Positions 8,358-17,810 of a DNA stretch of 64,000 nucleotides are shown here, in pieces. Under the pieces are notes generated by a model. The model had not been told where the DNA came from and searched no databases. It saw only the letters and a program-made list of their open reading frames with translations. Origin of the DNA: Paenibacillus mendelii (lineage in GTDB: Bacteria > Bacillota > Bacilli > Paenibacillales > Paenibacillaceae); NCBI RefSeq assembly GCF_024498075.1, contig NZ_JANHOF010000004.1, positions 1 through 64,000 on the forward strand. Reading direction: 5' to 3'. The translations under genes were made by a program, and so were the position numbers. How positions within the stretch are numbered: position 1 is the stretch's first letter; every line of letters begins with the position of its first letter.

Positions 8358-8516
8358 TTATCTTTTCGCAAAAACACCAAATAAAGTCATCATAAAACCA
8401 AGTAGTACAATAAAAAATTCATTTCCATACATCTCAATACCTGGTTCACCTTGTATAAATAGACCGAGAAGCATAAAAGCAATACCTAAAAGCATTATTT
8501 TTATTGACCGTTCCAC
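8358..8516 (-). CDS. Small membrane protein, 52 aa
   Basis: A short frame from GTG 8516 with AGGTGAAGGT directly upstream. It encodes 52 residues with two hydrophobic segments (IMLLGIAFMLLGLF, about 7-20; FFIVLLGFMMTLFGVFA, about 34-50) joined by a short acidic loop and ending in KR. The two-helix hairpin, good ribosome-binding site and neat charge pattern support a real small integral membrane protein. I do not recognise a family. It is flanked by an IS110 relic and a dispersed repeat. Confidence 0.6.
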   Translation of the reverse strand: MERSIKIMLLGIAFMLLGLFIQGEPGIEMYGNEFFIVLLGFMMTLFGVFAKR

Positions 8517-8572
8517 ACCTTCACCTCACCCTATAATTTATAAACGTTACCACCATTTGGAAAGTTGCGTTA

Positions 8573-8660
8573 AACTCCCGTTAATTGAGAAACGGCAGCC
8601 GATTGCGGGTCGGCTGCTGTCGCGGGTTTATTCAGCTAACTGTTACCTGTTAGTTGAGTC
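8573..8660 (+). repeat. Dispersed CGTTAGTTGA repeat, copy B
   Basis: CTCCCGTTAATTGAGAAA, hairpin GGCAGCCGA...TCGGCTGC, then TTATTCAGCTAACTGT and CCTGTTAGTTGAGTC. It shows the full family layout. Confidence 0.7.
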
Positions 8661-8723
8661 ACTATTTTCGAATTACACTTCAGGCTTCTAGATAACTATC
8701 GCCTTGTCAGAGGCCCTCTATTT

Positions 8724-9092
8724 CTACAATGTTTCGCGAATATGGGGAATGACATCATTTAATATCGCGGCAGCTTCTTGTAGCACTTCGACGTCTGCGT
8801 CGTCATTATATCGCTTAATTAGTTCGGCAATGTATTGTAAATCATTCGCCGTACCGTGGTCAGGGGCGAAAGCCGCGGCATCTTTGAATGTCTGCGGGTC
8901 AAGCTCGGCGGTCATAAGTTCTACCGGCGTTAAGGAATCGTAATTGCGCACAAAGGTGATAAACTGTTCGCTTTCTTCTGAAAATCGTGTTATGTGTGAA
9001 GTATCATTTATCGTTTTATTTATCCACGTAGCAAAGAACAGCGCACCAATAACGAAACCCAGTAATACAACGGCAATAATTATATTGGCGAA
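8724..9092 (-). CDS. Hypothetical protein with N-terminal membrane anchor, start uncertain
   Basis: A GTG at 8951 gives a 75-aa soluble piece, but the frame is open up to 9092. The upstream part encodes IIIAVVLLGFVIGALFFATW, a convincing transmembrane anchor, so the natural protein was about 120 aa. No start codon with a ribosome-binding site lies in this frame. An ATG in the next frame at about 9099 suggests a one-base frameshift at the very start. The C-terminal part is acidic and helical. The function is unknown. Confidence 0.45.
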   Translation of the reverse strand, partial: FANIIIAVVLLGFVIGALFFATWINKTINDTSHITRFSEESEQFITFVRNYDSLTPVELMTAELDPQTFKDAAAFAPDHGTANDLQYIAELIKRYNDDADVEVLQEAAAILNDVIPHIRETL

Positions 9093-9113
9093 TCATAGAT
9101 CGGATCGATCACT

Positions 9114-9470
9114 AATTCTCCAGCGACATTGATTCATTGATCAAATTCCCGTTTACATCAATTATAGCTATTTTGCCTTCAGGTACTAATACACTGGCAT
9201 ATCCTTCCGAAAAAACATAGGCATGATCAAACACTGCCGAGATTGAAATGTTCCCGTCCATGTCAAAATATCCAAATTTACTTCCGTTGGTGAATAAAGC
9301 TCGTCCGTTTTCACAAAGGGGAAATTCACTTCAAGTATTGTATCTCCATCTAGCGAAATGAACCGTGTCTTCCCATTTATAGTACATGGGTATCCCCCCA
9401 GAGAAAAAACGGGCAAATTCAAATACGGGCTCAATTACAAACCTTCCATCCCGATCCATATATCCATATA
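9114..9470 (-). pseudogene. WG-repeat (KWG) protein, frameshifted
   Basis: Pieces of WG repeats appear in three frames: YGYMDRDGRFVIEPVFEF, then INGKTRFISLDGDTILE after a shift at the G6 run near 9397, then GYFDMDGNISISAVFDHAY and ending SMSLEN. The usual phrase G(Y/F)(I/M)D-DG-(F/I) recurs about every 40 residues. At least two frameshifts make it non-functional. Such proteins are common and poorly understood in Firmicutes. Confidence 0.65.
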
Positions 9471-9570
9471 TTTCACTCCATCATTCCTTCTCGTAGTAAT
9501 ATCTGCAATAGAAACGCACAATTTCCCCTAATGAGTAGTTTTCTTCCAGTTTAACATAGTTTTTTGAGCA

Positions 9571-9663
9571 TAACTGCCAGTTAGCGCAACGCGGCTGCCG
9601 ATCCATGCCGGCAGCCGCGTCTTAGTTATTTATTTAGCTATCGTTCCCCGTTAACGTAATGAC
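9571..9663 (+). repeat. Dispersed CGTTAGTTGA repeat, copy C
   Basis: AACTGCCAGTTAGCGCAAC, a perfect 12-bp stem ACGCGGCTGCCG/CGGCAGCCGCGT (9589-9620), then TTAGCTATCGTTCCCCGTTA. The strong stem may also act as a terminator. Confidence 0.75.
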
Positions 9664-9950
9664 AACGTATTTCAAAAGCAGATTCACGTCAGGTTAAATG
9701 ACTCCTAAAAAAGTAAGCGTCTCTTCCGCTGACGATGCTTGCGGAGTTGCTACACCCCTACTATTTGTGCGTTTATGAGGCAATAAATCAATGGAGCGAT
9801 AGATCACCGATGTCCTTTTGTAAGGTCGAATGTTGCGGATACTTTGGTTATTTCGCTTTCTTTTCTTTCACATGCCACGTGAACTCAACGATTTGAATCA
9901 GGTATAGTTGCTTCAGTTTGAAGATCCTTACCGTTCATCTTTGTATGGAT
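9664..9950. other. Spacer downstream of the alpha-galactosidase
   Basis: There is no complete gene. On the minus strand a short open tail ends in VEFTWHVKEKKAK (about 9850-9895), a relic I cannot assign. Confidence 0.35.
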
Positions 9951-12935
9951 TTAGGGAGCCGTGTTGTCAGCAATAAATTGGGCGCCCGCCCAATCGGCGT
10001 GATCATTGCCAATTCCATCGCCAGCATCGGTAACGACTAACTTTAATTGTTTCCTCCCACTAACATCAACATCAACAAACTTGGCCGGAGTGTCTCTTTT
10101 CATCGTCCCGCTGTCAAACAATTTTTCACCATCGGCCCATACTTGAAAATCTACGGATCCGATATCGTTTGTGTTTGCTTCCTGGTCAAGGCCTACGTAG
10201 CATTGAAAGCGATCATACCCTCTCCCGGCAATGTCGTAAATAATTTCTGAATTAGCATGCGTTCCAATTCCTTTATCATAGGTGACAACGCCCGAATCAC
10301 TTAGCAATTTAATCGGGTTCCCTTCGACACTAGCATCTCGATGAATCGTTCCCCAGCCAGTCGTCGCATAAATCCACGGAAGGTCGCTTAAATACAATTG
10401 TGAAGTGATGTTAAAATGAATCTTATACGTTTTCGTCACTGATCCATCTGCTGAGGTGACGGTAATTACGGTGGTACCCGGAAGTTGTTCAGCCGGTGAA
10501 ATATCTACCTTGACATCGTTATTGGTCGGAATGACTTCCACCGTGGGTACATCCGATATCGTGCCTTCCAAAAATGTCATGTAGTAATCTTTGGTTACGT
10601 GATCAAAACTTGAGAAGGATTCCCCGTTGATCTTGATGTCATCTACTAACACCTCTTTCAACAGCTTAGCTCCAGCCCAATCAGCATGAGTCGCACTATT
10701 GCCGACGCCACCGTCCGTTACTTCCAACATAAGAACATCAACATCGGAAACATCAACATTGACATGCTGGGAATCCGCGTTATCTTTAATTACACCGCTA
10801 TCATAGAGTTTTTTCCCGTCTCCCCACAATCTAAAGACGACAGAGGCCCCCTGAGTTTCACCGTCTAGTCCGATATCAGAGATAAACCTTGAAAAGTTTT
10901 TACCAATATAAAATGAAACTTTAGAGTAAGCATGGACACCCAATCCTTTTTCATACCCTTTACCGTTCAGAGTGATCATATTGCCATCTCCTTGAACGTT
11001 CCCGCCGACACTTGTATCCCTTTCAGCCGGACCCCAGCCGTTTGAAACGTTGCCGAAAAATTGCATGTCGCTGAGAAATGTATCTTCCGGCGGAGGGGCG
11101 GACGGGACTTGCACGGAAAATCCTGAGAGTACATGCCCCTGATTTCCCCCACCAGAATTGAACATGGCATTCGCTGTAAGATGACTCCAGCCAACCCCAG
11201 CGTCTAGAGGCACCGTCACCTTCCAACTCACCTTAACGGAATTGTTTTTGCCTGCCGGTGGAATGGTTTGAAATGTGGTGTCCGATCCGGGGATTACATT
11301 CCATCCTTCCGGTACATTTAGATTGAGATCCAGGTTATGGACAGCCACTCTTCCATAATTGGTCATCGTTGTTATGATCGTTTTGGTTTCACCTGGGGCT
11401 ATAAAAGAAGGACCGTCAAACGATATACTAACAGCGGCAGGCACCTCGTTCGGTTTTCCCGGTGTAACACGGTAGGTGACCGCTGAAAATGGTTCAACAT
11501 CGGAGACGATTTTGCTGGCATAACTCATTATTTGGCCAGTCCAATAGTCTTCAGCCAAATAAACCGATGCATGTTTGAAACCTAATTTTTCCGGTTCAGC
11601 ACTGATTGTTGTCGCTGCAGCAGTCCGGTTGACCAATGTAATCATTTTGCTTCCGTCAGACAACGATTTCACCCAAATTTCTTTGCCGTCATTATTGATA
11701 ATACGCTTAAATCCGTCAGTTGAAACCTCATTTCCCGTTCCCGGACTGATGCGATACATCATAATCCCGTGAGACGGAACAGAAGCACTGATTTTATCTG
11801 TGGTCGTTGCCGTTTCATGTGCCCAGAGATTCCGAACCGTATAGTTTTTCTTGTCGACAGAGGGTGGTATGCCCAATTGACTAAGACTTATCTCCATATT
11901 TGATGCATTATCGTTTGAGTTGAAGAACAACACGGCTTTGTCCCCATTGGCCATCGGTTTCAACAATACTAAATTACCGTCGTTTTGCTGCTTGATGGGG
12001 CGTCCCTGTATTCCGATTGGATCCTGATTCACCGCAATCACTTCACGATTGGTGTAAATATCTAAAATTTCTTGGGGGGCATTCAGTAAATCGGTACCCG
12101 CGAGCAATGGCGAAGCCATTATGGACCAAAGACCAAATTCGGTACGATATTCTTCTAGACTCATGCCCCCGTTACCGATTTCCAACATATCGGCATCATT
12201 CCAATAGCCCGGACCGCCATACGGATACAGTTCAACGTTCTTAAGGAATACGACTAACATCCTTAGATACGAATCACTAATATCACCGTTTGTCCGCCAC
12301 AGATGGCCCACCTGCTTGCCCCATTCCCACGGATCATCGCCTCCCCCAACGCTCATACTGAAAACAATGTCCCGTCCTGTATCCGCAAGCGCATCGCGCA
12401 TCTTCTCATAGCGTTCCTGTATCGGTCGACCCAGAGGGTCGCCACAATTATCATACTTTAAATAGTCGATTCCCCACTCGGCAAAACTTTGGGCATCTTG
12501 CTTTTCATAATTGAGACTACCAGGGTACCACGCACAAGTCGTTGTACCTGCGCTTGCGTAAATACCAATTTTCAGACCGAGAGAATGAACATAATCGGCG
12601 ACTTCCTTAATCCCGTTTGGAAATTTTTCCGGATTGGGAATCAAATTGCCGTTTTCATCGCGATGATCAAGCATCCAACAATCATCGAGGTTGACGTATT
12701 GATAGCCCGCTTCTTTCATCCCGGACTCAACAATCTTTTTAGCCGTTTCCTTCACGCGATCGGCATCAACGTTACAACGAAAGGCGTTCCAACCATTCCA
12801 GCCCATCGGAGGCGTTTCCGCAAGCCCATTGTCGAGCGCATGGGCTTGCGAATGATTGAACCCTAACAAACCAATGCCCAGAGTAAACAAAAACAAAAGC
12901 TTTACCAACGACTTTTGAAACCAAGGGTTGTTCAT
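9951..12935 (-). CDS. Secreted GH27 alpha-galactosidase with two NPCBM domains
   Basis: About 994 aa from the ATG at 12935; a second ATG 12 nt upstream is possible but sits on top of the GAAAGG site. Signal peptide with cleavage after SQAHA. GH27 barrel: TPPMGWNGWNAF, VNLDDCW, nucleophile Asp in DYLKYDNCG (residue 166 of the 998-aa frame), acid/base Asp in WRTNGDISDS (residue 222, by analogy with human alpha-Gal A), and WNDADMLEIGNGG. Two beta-sandwich domains follow, then a NEW3 linker (about 510-615), an NPCBM domain (640-760), a cadherin-like Ig domain and a second NPCBM domain to the end. It should release terminal alpha-galactose from plant or microbial glycans outside the cell. It stands alone. 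Confidence 0.92.
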   Translation of the reverse strand: MNNPWFQKSLVKLLFLFTLGIGLLGFNHSQAHALDNGLAETPPMGWNGWNAFRCNVDADRVKETAKKIVESGMKEAGYQYVNLDDCWMLDHRDENGNLIPNPEKFPNGIKEVADYVHSLGLKIGIYASAGTTTCAWYPGSLNYEKQDAQSFAEWGIDYLKYDNCGDPLGRPIQERYEKMRDALADTGRDIVFSMSVGGGDDPWEWGKQVGHLWRTNGDISDSYLRMLVVFLKNVELYPYGGPGYWNDADMLEIGNGGMSLEEYRTEFGLWSIMASPLLAGTDLLNAPQEILDIYTNREVIAVNQDPIGIQGRPIKQQNDGNLVLLKPMANGDKAVLFFNSNDNASNMEISLSQLGIPPSVDKKNYTVRNLWAHETATTTDKISASVPSHGIMMYRISPGTGNEVSTDGFKRIINNDGKEIWVKSLSDGSKMITLVNRTAAATTISAEPEKLGFKHASVYLAEDYWTGQIMSYASKIVSDVEPFSAVTYRVTPGKPNEVPAAVSISFDGPSFIAPGETKTIITTMTNYGRVAVHNLDLNLNVPEGWNVIPGSDTTFQTIPPAGKNNSVKVSWKVTVPLDAGVGWSHLTANAMFNSGGGNQGHVLSGFSVQVPSAPPPEDTFLSDMQFFGNVSNGWGPAERDTSVGGNVQGDGNMITLNGKGYEKGLGVHAYSKVSFYIGKNFSRFISDIGLDGETQGASVVFRLWGDGKKLYDSGVIKDNADSQHVNVDVSDVDVLMLEVTDGGVGNSATHADWAGAKLLKEVLVDDIKINGESFSSFDHVTKDYYMTFLEGTISDVPTVEVIPTNNDVKVDISPAEQLPGTTVITVTSADGSVTKTYKIHFNITSQLYLSDLPWIYATTGWGTIHRDASVEGNPIKLLSDSGVVTYDKGIGTHANSEIIYDIAGRGYDRFQCYVGLDQEANTNDIGSVDFQVWADGEKLFDSGTMKRDTPAKFVDVDVSGRKQLKLVVTDAGDGIGNDHADWAGAQFIADNTAP

Positions 12936-12947
12936 TGAACATATCAT

Positions 12948-13748
12948 CCTTTCTTTTATTTTATTCTCGTCCGGATTGTCAAATGCAATAGTCGGTATAA
13001 GAACAGACCAAGCCTCCTTTCTTCTTTAAAACGATTTGGGCATGACAGCTCAATATCCGTTGAAGCGAAATCATGTCCGTAGAGGCTCCATGTCAAACCT
13101 CCGCATAAAAGGTACTTTTCCGAATAGTAACTTTGCAAAACTAGGCTCGATTGCAAAATACATCGATTTGGACAGAAACAAGGACTATGGGCAGTGGATC
13201 GTCGGCGAGAACGAGACTACGCAGTTCTGGCTGGGTTTGCCGAACGATCTAATAAATATGGCGCATAAGACATTATCATTACCTGCAAGTCGATAATGTT
13301 ATATATATTAGGTATTTCTTAGTGGAGATACTGAACCATAATGTATACATTTAGAATCTACTGGCTCTGTTAATTCTACCGAATAAACTTCACAATTCGG
13401 ACAATACTCTGTTCCCAAGAATGAATCTCCAAACGGTAATACAACTTATTCTTCGCCATTTGGCATAATAAATCTCAATTCCCCCCCTCTTTGCCAATTA
13501 GCAAGGCATATTCATCGCAAATATACACACCTTGCGTCGGGGTTAGTATAATCTTCTTCCGAAAAAATTGCTTATGTTTTTGTACAAAGATTATGACAAT
13601 TGTCCATTTATATTAAATCCACTTTACGGGAGTTGGTCGACGCATAAAGCTTGTACACTGGTAAGTTTATTCCAAGCGAATATACCCGCTGGTCAACCGC
13701 ATAGTTGGATTTTCTATATATATATATTGTGAAATTCGAGCTAAGAAA
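12948..13748. other. About 0.8 kb without an intact gene
   Basis: It contains the alpha-galactosidase promoter region and, at about 13370-13550 on the minus strand, a coding relic reading GVYICDEYALL ... GTEYCPNCEVYSVEL, a former small cysteine-containing protein with stops. A TA-dinucleotide run lies at about 13720. Confidence 0.4.
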
Positions 13749-14491
13749 ATGTTCGCCGTCGCTTATTATGACGGGAAAAAGACGTGGATTCGCCACTCGG
13801 TAGTTAAACGCGACTTCAGTACAAAAATTGGACTGATGACGGGTCTTTGTACAGTATCGATGAACTTCTTCTCCGCACTCGGTTCCGGTCTCAGCAACCC
13901 ACTAGCTCATAACGTTGGTCTTGGTTGGCGAGGATCGCTCTTATGCTGGAGCGGGCTTGCTGTAATAGCCACACTCTTATGGATTCCACGTCTTCGTTTA
14001 CCGAATCAATTAATGAAGGTAAATAGAACGACAAAATCCAACCGGGAAGCTATCTGGAAGTCTTCATTAGCATGGCAAATCACCGCGTTCCCTTTACATT
14101 CATCGTGCCAATTATCGCCTGGCGTATGAAAGATCAGAGGTTACTTACTACACTGGCCTCCATGTTTTACTTAATTGGATTTATAGGGCTGGCAACGGGA
14201 ACAAATCAGCTAGTACCTCTATGGGCAATATTGATCGTGGCCGGCAGCGGCTTTTCATTAAGTCTGGCTATGATGTTTTTCAGCCTGCGAACAAGATCCA
14301 GTCATGAGGCGGCTGAAATGTCGAGGATGGTGCAATCCATAGGATATTTAACGGCTTCAGTAGGTCCATTTCTATTTGATTTGTTTCATGATCTAACTCA
14401 GGGTTGGACAACCCCATTACTATTGCTCATCGTGACTTCTATTCTTATGTTTGGGCTCGGATTAGGCGCTGCACGCACACGGTTTGTTTAA
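13749..14491 (+). pseudogene. CynX/NimT-type MFS transporter, internally deleted
   Basis: Two frames overlap at 14072-14129. The first reads FSTKIGLMTGLCTVSMNFF and GLGWRGSLLCWSGLAVIATL, the mid-protein segment of CynX-like transporters. The second begins VPFTFIVPIIAWRMKDQ and runs through the last helices to the end. The N-terminal third is missing, and roughly one helix pair was lost at the junction. The intact protein would be about 400 aa with 12 helices. Confidence 0.7.
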
Positions 14492-14541
14492 TTCACTGTA
14501 CTTGAAATAAATCATTCAACTGAAGGGAGTAGCTTTTACGT

Positions 14542-14637
14542 ATGAATGGATTTTTGATTGATTTAGACGGAACTTTATACCGGGGCGCGAGCCGATTCCG
14601 CATGCTCAAGCCTGATCTACGTTCATTCGCTAAGTAG
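14542..14637 (+). pseudogene. HAD-superfamily phosphatase, N-terminal stub
   Basis: A good ribosome-binding site (GAAGGGAG) leads into MNGFLIDLDGTLYRGA, HAD motif I with its catalytic aspartates, of the NagD-like group. A one-base frameshift follows, since the next frame reads EPIPHAQA as expected, and the gene ends at once. It is a stub of a protein of about 260 aa. Confidence 0.65.
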
Positions 14638-14700
14638 GTTATTCCTGGCATTACGGAAGGCGATTTTGATGAATGATTATCAGATGGATGAGAAAAAAAT

Positions 14701-14747
14701 AATCGGCAGCCTAAACCTTTTACATGGTCTTAGGCTGCCGATTTTTT
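14701..14747 (+). terminator. Rho-independent terminator
   Basis: AATCGGCAGCCTAA pairs with TTAGGCTGCCGATT and is followed by TTTTTT. It is strong on the plus strand and presumably served the broken transporter/HAD genes. Confidence 0.8.
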
Positions 14748-14759
14748 AATGAGATTGTT

Positions 14760-15199
14760 ACTAAACTGCCCGTTAGCCACCCATGCCCCTCTCGGGGCAC
14801 CGCAGAATAATGAAAATTTTGGTGCGGCATTTTATACGATGTTTACGGCTGGTGAGGAAGGTCGTTACGCTATGGTGTCGCGAACCCATCCGTTAGTCTG
14901 ACTACGACGATCAAGGTGCACCACGGTATGTCGCTCCTTTTTGGAAGCACGCGGGGTAGAGTAATCCTTTTCTGGTTGTGCACCAGTCCTCCAAACAGAT
15001 ATCGTGTCTTTTGACAGAACCTTCTATACATTAATGCTTCTCAATCTTCGCACTCTTCTGGGCCTTCTCAAAAACAAATCAGCGTTACCATTTTAATTCG
15101 GCATGCTGGTTTGTGTTTTGTATTCTTAATCGAGCTACAAAATATGTGTACCGTTACTTTAATTACCATTGCAACTTCGCTCTACTATAATCCATCCTA
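14760..15199. other. Intergenic stretch without a recognised gene
   Basis: It begins with CTAAACTGCCCGTTAGCC, which matches the left end of the dispersed repeat family without the rest. No coding frame or known RNA motif was found in the remaining ~420 bp. Confidence 0.4.
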
Positions 15200-15637
15200 T
15201 CATCTATTTAAAACAAGCGGTCCCATCTCTTTCAGCGTGGTACGTCCCCATTGCTCAATAAGCTTGCAATAACTTTCCGCATCATGCATCTGCGAGGCCA
15301 CATCGGCGATCGTCATGGACCAGGCCACCTTGGGAAGAGGCGGCGCATCCGCCGGCCTTCGAATCCCCTTGGTGCGTCCTGGTCCTTGGGCGGCATCCTG
15401 GCGAATCATCTCCGTGGTGTGGCCTTCCTCCAGGTATTTTCGCAGCGCGGTTTGCACCCAGACATACAATTCATCGCTGTAGCCCTCATGTTGAACCATG
15501 TAGCAGGCGACGGTGAGAAAATGAACCCGTCCGTAACCGGGATCCGTGAACTCGAGTGCCAAAAATTCGCCGAAAATCGATTCGCATGTCTTCTCCCCAG
15601 TATGAACGGCGCCGCACTTAGTGCATGTTTCAGACAT
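15200..15637 (-). CDS. DUF5946 family protein
   Basis: 145 aa from the ATG at 15637, which has AGGAGGTG six bases upstream; the longer frame start at 15646 lacks this spacing. The N-terminal CTKCGAVHTGEKTC is a likely zinc knuckle. Then come ESIFGEFLALEFTDPGYGRV and HFLTVACYMVQHEGY, the conserved core of DUF5946. The tail contains the AWSMTIADV segment. The function of the family is unknown. It stands alone between non-coding stretches. Confidence 0.75.
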   Translation of the reverse strand: MSETCTKCGAVHTGEKTCESIFGEFLALEFTDPGYGRVHFLTVACYMVQHEGYSDELYVWVQTALRKYLEEGHTTEMIRQDAAQGPGRTKGIRRPADAPPLPKVAWSMTIADVASQMHDAESYCKLIEQWGRTTLKEMGPLVLNR

Positions 15638-15797
15638 AAATAACACCTCCTATCACATCCCTTGATAGACGCATAAGATTGGAATAAGTTTCACCTTCTT
15701 CCGAAGGCATCTCCAAGAAAAAACTCTTATCTCGGTATGTTAAGCATTGGATGGCAAAGCTTTGTTCCTGTGATGAATTAGGCTACCTTTATTCATT

Positions 15798-15886
15798 AAA
15801 CTGCCTTTAGCTTAATAATAAGGAACAGCTGCCGCGGCAAACTGTTCCTTGTTTCGTTCAGCTATCGTGTACGTTAGTTCAACGAC
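15798..15886 (+). repeat. Dispersed CGTTAGTTGA repeat, copy D
   Basis: AAACTGCCTTTAGCTTAAT, stem AAGGAACAG...CTGTTCCTT, then CGTTCAGCTATCGTGTACGT and TAGTTCAACG. It sits about 130 bp before mraY. Confidence 0.7.
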
Positions 15887-16022
15887 TTATACCGAAAATA
15901 TGAAAAAAAGCCAAGCAAACCTTCACTTTAATGAATGTAAAACCTTATGTATAGTTGATTTTGAGATATATCTGAATCATGCAGGACATTTCATTATATG
16001 ACAAGGGAGGGGTGCTTTCAGA

Positions 16023-16973
16023 ATGGTTGGAATCTTGGGTATATCCGGTCTTTCTTTTTTCCTTGTGGCATTTTTTACGCCACTGCTCATTTGGGGACTG
16101 CGCAACCTGAAGCTAACGCAGCCCATTCGCTCTGAGTTACCCCCTGACCATCAAGCCAAGCAAGGGACACCACTGATGGCTGGCCTCATTTTGCTTATTG
16201 GTGTGGTAACATCTTTACAATTTCACCCTGCACCATTGATGATCTTTTTGTGCGTTACGTTTCTCTTATTCAGTTCTGTTGGTTTTATGGATGATCTCAA
16301 AAAGGCAGCGTGGCAAGATCCATCAGGCATCTCTGGACGGACGAAACTTGTGTTTCAATTCGCATTTACCGCTATTCTGCTTATTACTTTGTTCCATTCG
16401 TTTTCGCTGACGAGCGATATTTCGTTGTTCAATGGTTTTCAGCTACACTTGCCCGTTTACGTGTACATAGCAATCATGTTATTATTTGTGGTTGGATCAA
16501 CTAATGCAATCAATTTTACAGATGGTCTAGATGGGCTATTGATTAATGTTGCCATCCCGACTTATTTTTTCTTTTTCTTAATCTCAGACAAGCAGGAAGT
16601 ACAAACATTTTCGCTCGTAATGATTGGATGTCTGCTCGGATTATTTCTCTATAATATTTATCCCGCTAGAGCATTTATGGGGGATACTGGATCGCTAGCA
16701 ATTGGAGGTTCACTCTCCATCTTAGCGGTAATTGAGAAGGTAGAAATATTAATCCCAATTCTGTTTTCAGTTTATCTGGCCGAAAAATTTTCGGTCATCC
16801 TGCAAGTCTGTTACTATAAACTCACGAAGTTGCGACTATTTAAAATGGCTCCGATTCATTATCATTTCAGTTTGAAGTATGGCTGGAGCGAGAATAAGAT
16901 TGTCATGGTATTTGGTTTCATATCTTGGGGGTCCGCTCTCATCTGTTGGTTTATTTGGAAATTTGCCCTCTAG
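16023..16973 (+). CDS. mraY: MraY-like phospho-N-acetylmuramoyl-pentapeptide transferase, orphan copy
   Basis: A 316-aa polytopic membrane protein with about ten hydrophobic helices. MraY motifs: PPDHQAKQGTPLMAG (about 40-54), GFMDDLKK (Asp 90-91), NAINFTDGLDGL (161-172), FMGDTGS (218-224) and MAPIHYHF (275-282). The last is the MraY-specific histidine motif, here HYHF instead of HHHF, and separates it from WecA/TagO. MraY moves phospho-MurNAc-pentapeptide onto undecaprenyl phosphate to make lipid I. AGGGAGGGG precedes the ATG. There is no mur/fts neighbour, so it is probably a second copy outside the division cluster. Confidence 0.88.
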   Translation: MVGILGISGLSFFLVAFFTPLLIWGLRNLKLTQPIRSELPPDHQAKQGTPLMAGLILLIGVVTSLQFHPAPLMIFLCVTFLLFSSVGFMDDLKKAAWQDPSGISGRTKLVFQFAFTAILLITLFHSFSLTSDISLFNGFQLHLPVYVYIAIMLLFVVGSTNAINFTDGLDGLLINVAIPTYFFFFLISDKQEVQTFSLVMIGCLLGLFLYNIYPARAFMGDTGSLAIGGSLSILAVIEKVEILIPILFSVYLAEKFSVILQVCYYKLTKLRLFKMAPIHYHFSLKYGWSENKIVMVFGFISWGSALICWFIWKFAL

Positions 16974-17006
16974 GCTCGCCCTCACTTATAAAGGACAAAT
17001 CCGAAA

Positions 17007-17036
17007 GGACAATGAGCACTAAAAGTGTTATTGTCC
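17007..17036. terminator. Hairpin downstream of mraY
   Basis: GGACAATGAGCACT pairs with AGTGTTATTGTCC with one bulge and one G-T pair. An A-run, not a T-run, follows on the plus strand, so its terminator strength is uncertain. Confidence 0.45.
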
Positions 17037-17159
17037 GAAAAAAATGGGGTTATGGGCTTAAGTCAAATCACCAGTTATCCTCCTCTTAATAGGCCCTACC
17101 TACCGTATAGTGGGGCCTTTATCTTTCTTCTCCAAGAGGAAATATGGGAATTCATCTAT

Positions 17160-17242
17160 GCTGCCCGTTACTTCAATGAGACAGGGAGCAGCGCCGCGGC
17201 GGACTGCTTCCTGTAATGGTTGAACTAACGTTCTCCGTTAAT
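17160..17242 (+). repeat. Dispersed CGTTAGTTGA repeat, copy E
   Basis: GCTGCCCGTTACTTCAATGA (identical to copy A), stem ACAGGGAGCAG...CTGCTTCCTGT, then TTGAACTAACGTTCTCCGTT. Located just past the end of the sigma/VOC gene on the opposite strand. Confidence 0.7.
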
Positions 17243-17285
17243 GATAAATTCTATAACTCCATCATTGAAGCTTCGATTTTCTTCA

Positions 17286-17810
17286 TTAACCACCAAAACC
17301 AATTTTGTAACCATCTAAATCTTGAATGACAAATTCTTTCCACCCCGATTGAGATACACTCAATTCGGTGCGAATAATGGCTCCTTTTGCTTTAAACTCT
17401 TCAAAAAGCTCTTCTTGCGATTCTGTATAAGCCAGAATATCCCAGGGTGGACCGCCAGGAATGCTACTGATCGGCTTAACATCTTCAATATTATTAGCTT
17501 CATACATTAAGAGAAATAACCCTTCTCTTGATGTATGACCACAATCGTCATACTCACATCCCAGAACTTCTTCATAATACCTTCTGGATTCAGAGAGATT
17601 GGATACGAGTAACATAGTTGGTCCAGTATTGATCTTCCTCTTTACTTCCTGCACGAAAGATACTCCTAATTGGTTATTCATCAATGTTTGTTCTACCATC
17701 GGTACCAGCTCCTTTTTTATCTTTAATTTTGCTCTCCTTATACGGCTTTCAATAGTACTTTTTGATACTTTAAGTAGGTCACTGATTTCTTTTGATGTAA
17801 GGCCGCTCAA
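17286..17810 (-). CDS. Sigma-70 region 4 fused to a VOC domain, probably 5'-damaged
   Basis: 174 codons from a TTG start. Residues 1-35 are a sigma region-4 helix-turn-helix (LTSKEISDLLKVSKSTIESR); residues 60-174 form one VOC module (PTMLLVSNLSESRRYYEEVL to DLDGYKIGFGG). The frame stays open to 17900 (ESIEEVRSALARLDEPHRL), and just beyond, in another frame, LNDELKPVDVAVVAKV continues the ECF-sigma-like sequence. Region 2 is absent. The gene is thus either a frameshifted ECF sigma-VOC fusion or a remnant. Such fusions are known in Paenibacillus-type genomes by my recollection. Confidence 0.6.
   Translation of the reverse strand: MSGLTSKEISDLLKVSKSTIESRIRRAKLKIKKELVPMVEQTLMNNQLGVSFVQEVKRKINTGPTMLLVSNLSESRRYYEEVLGCEYDDCGHTSREGLFLLMYEANNIEDVKPISSIPGGPPWDILAYTESQEELFEEFKAKGAIIRTELSVSQSGWKEFVIQDLDGYKIGFGG

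Noticed and set aside
9186..9434. An 82-codon minus-strand frame as a gene
   Set aside because: Neighbouring frames show WG-repeat sequence on both sides; this frame is only the middle piece of a frameshifted WG-repeat pseudogene.
13036..13296. An 86-codon plus-strand frame upstream of the alpha-galactosidase
   Set aside because: No ribosome-binding site, no recognisable domain, and it lies across the promoter region of the divergent gene.
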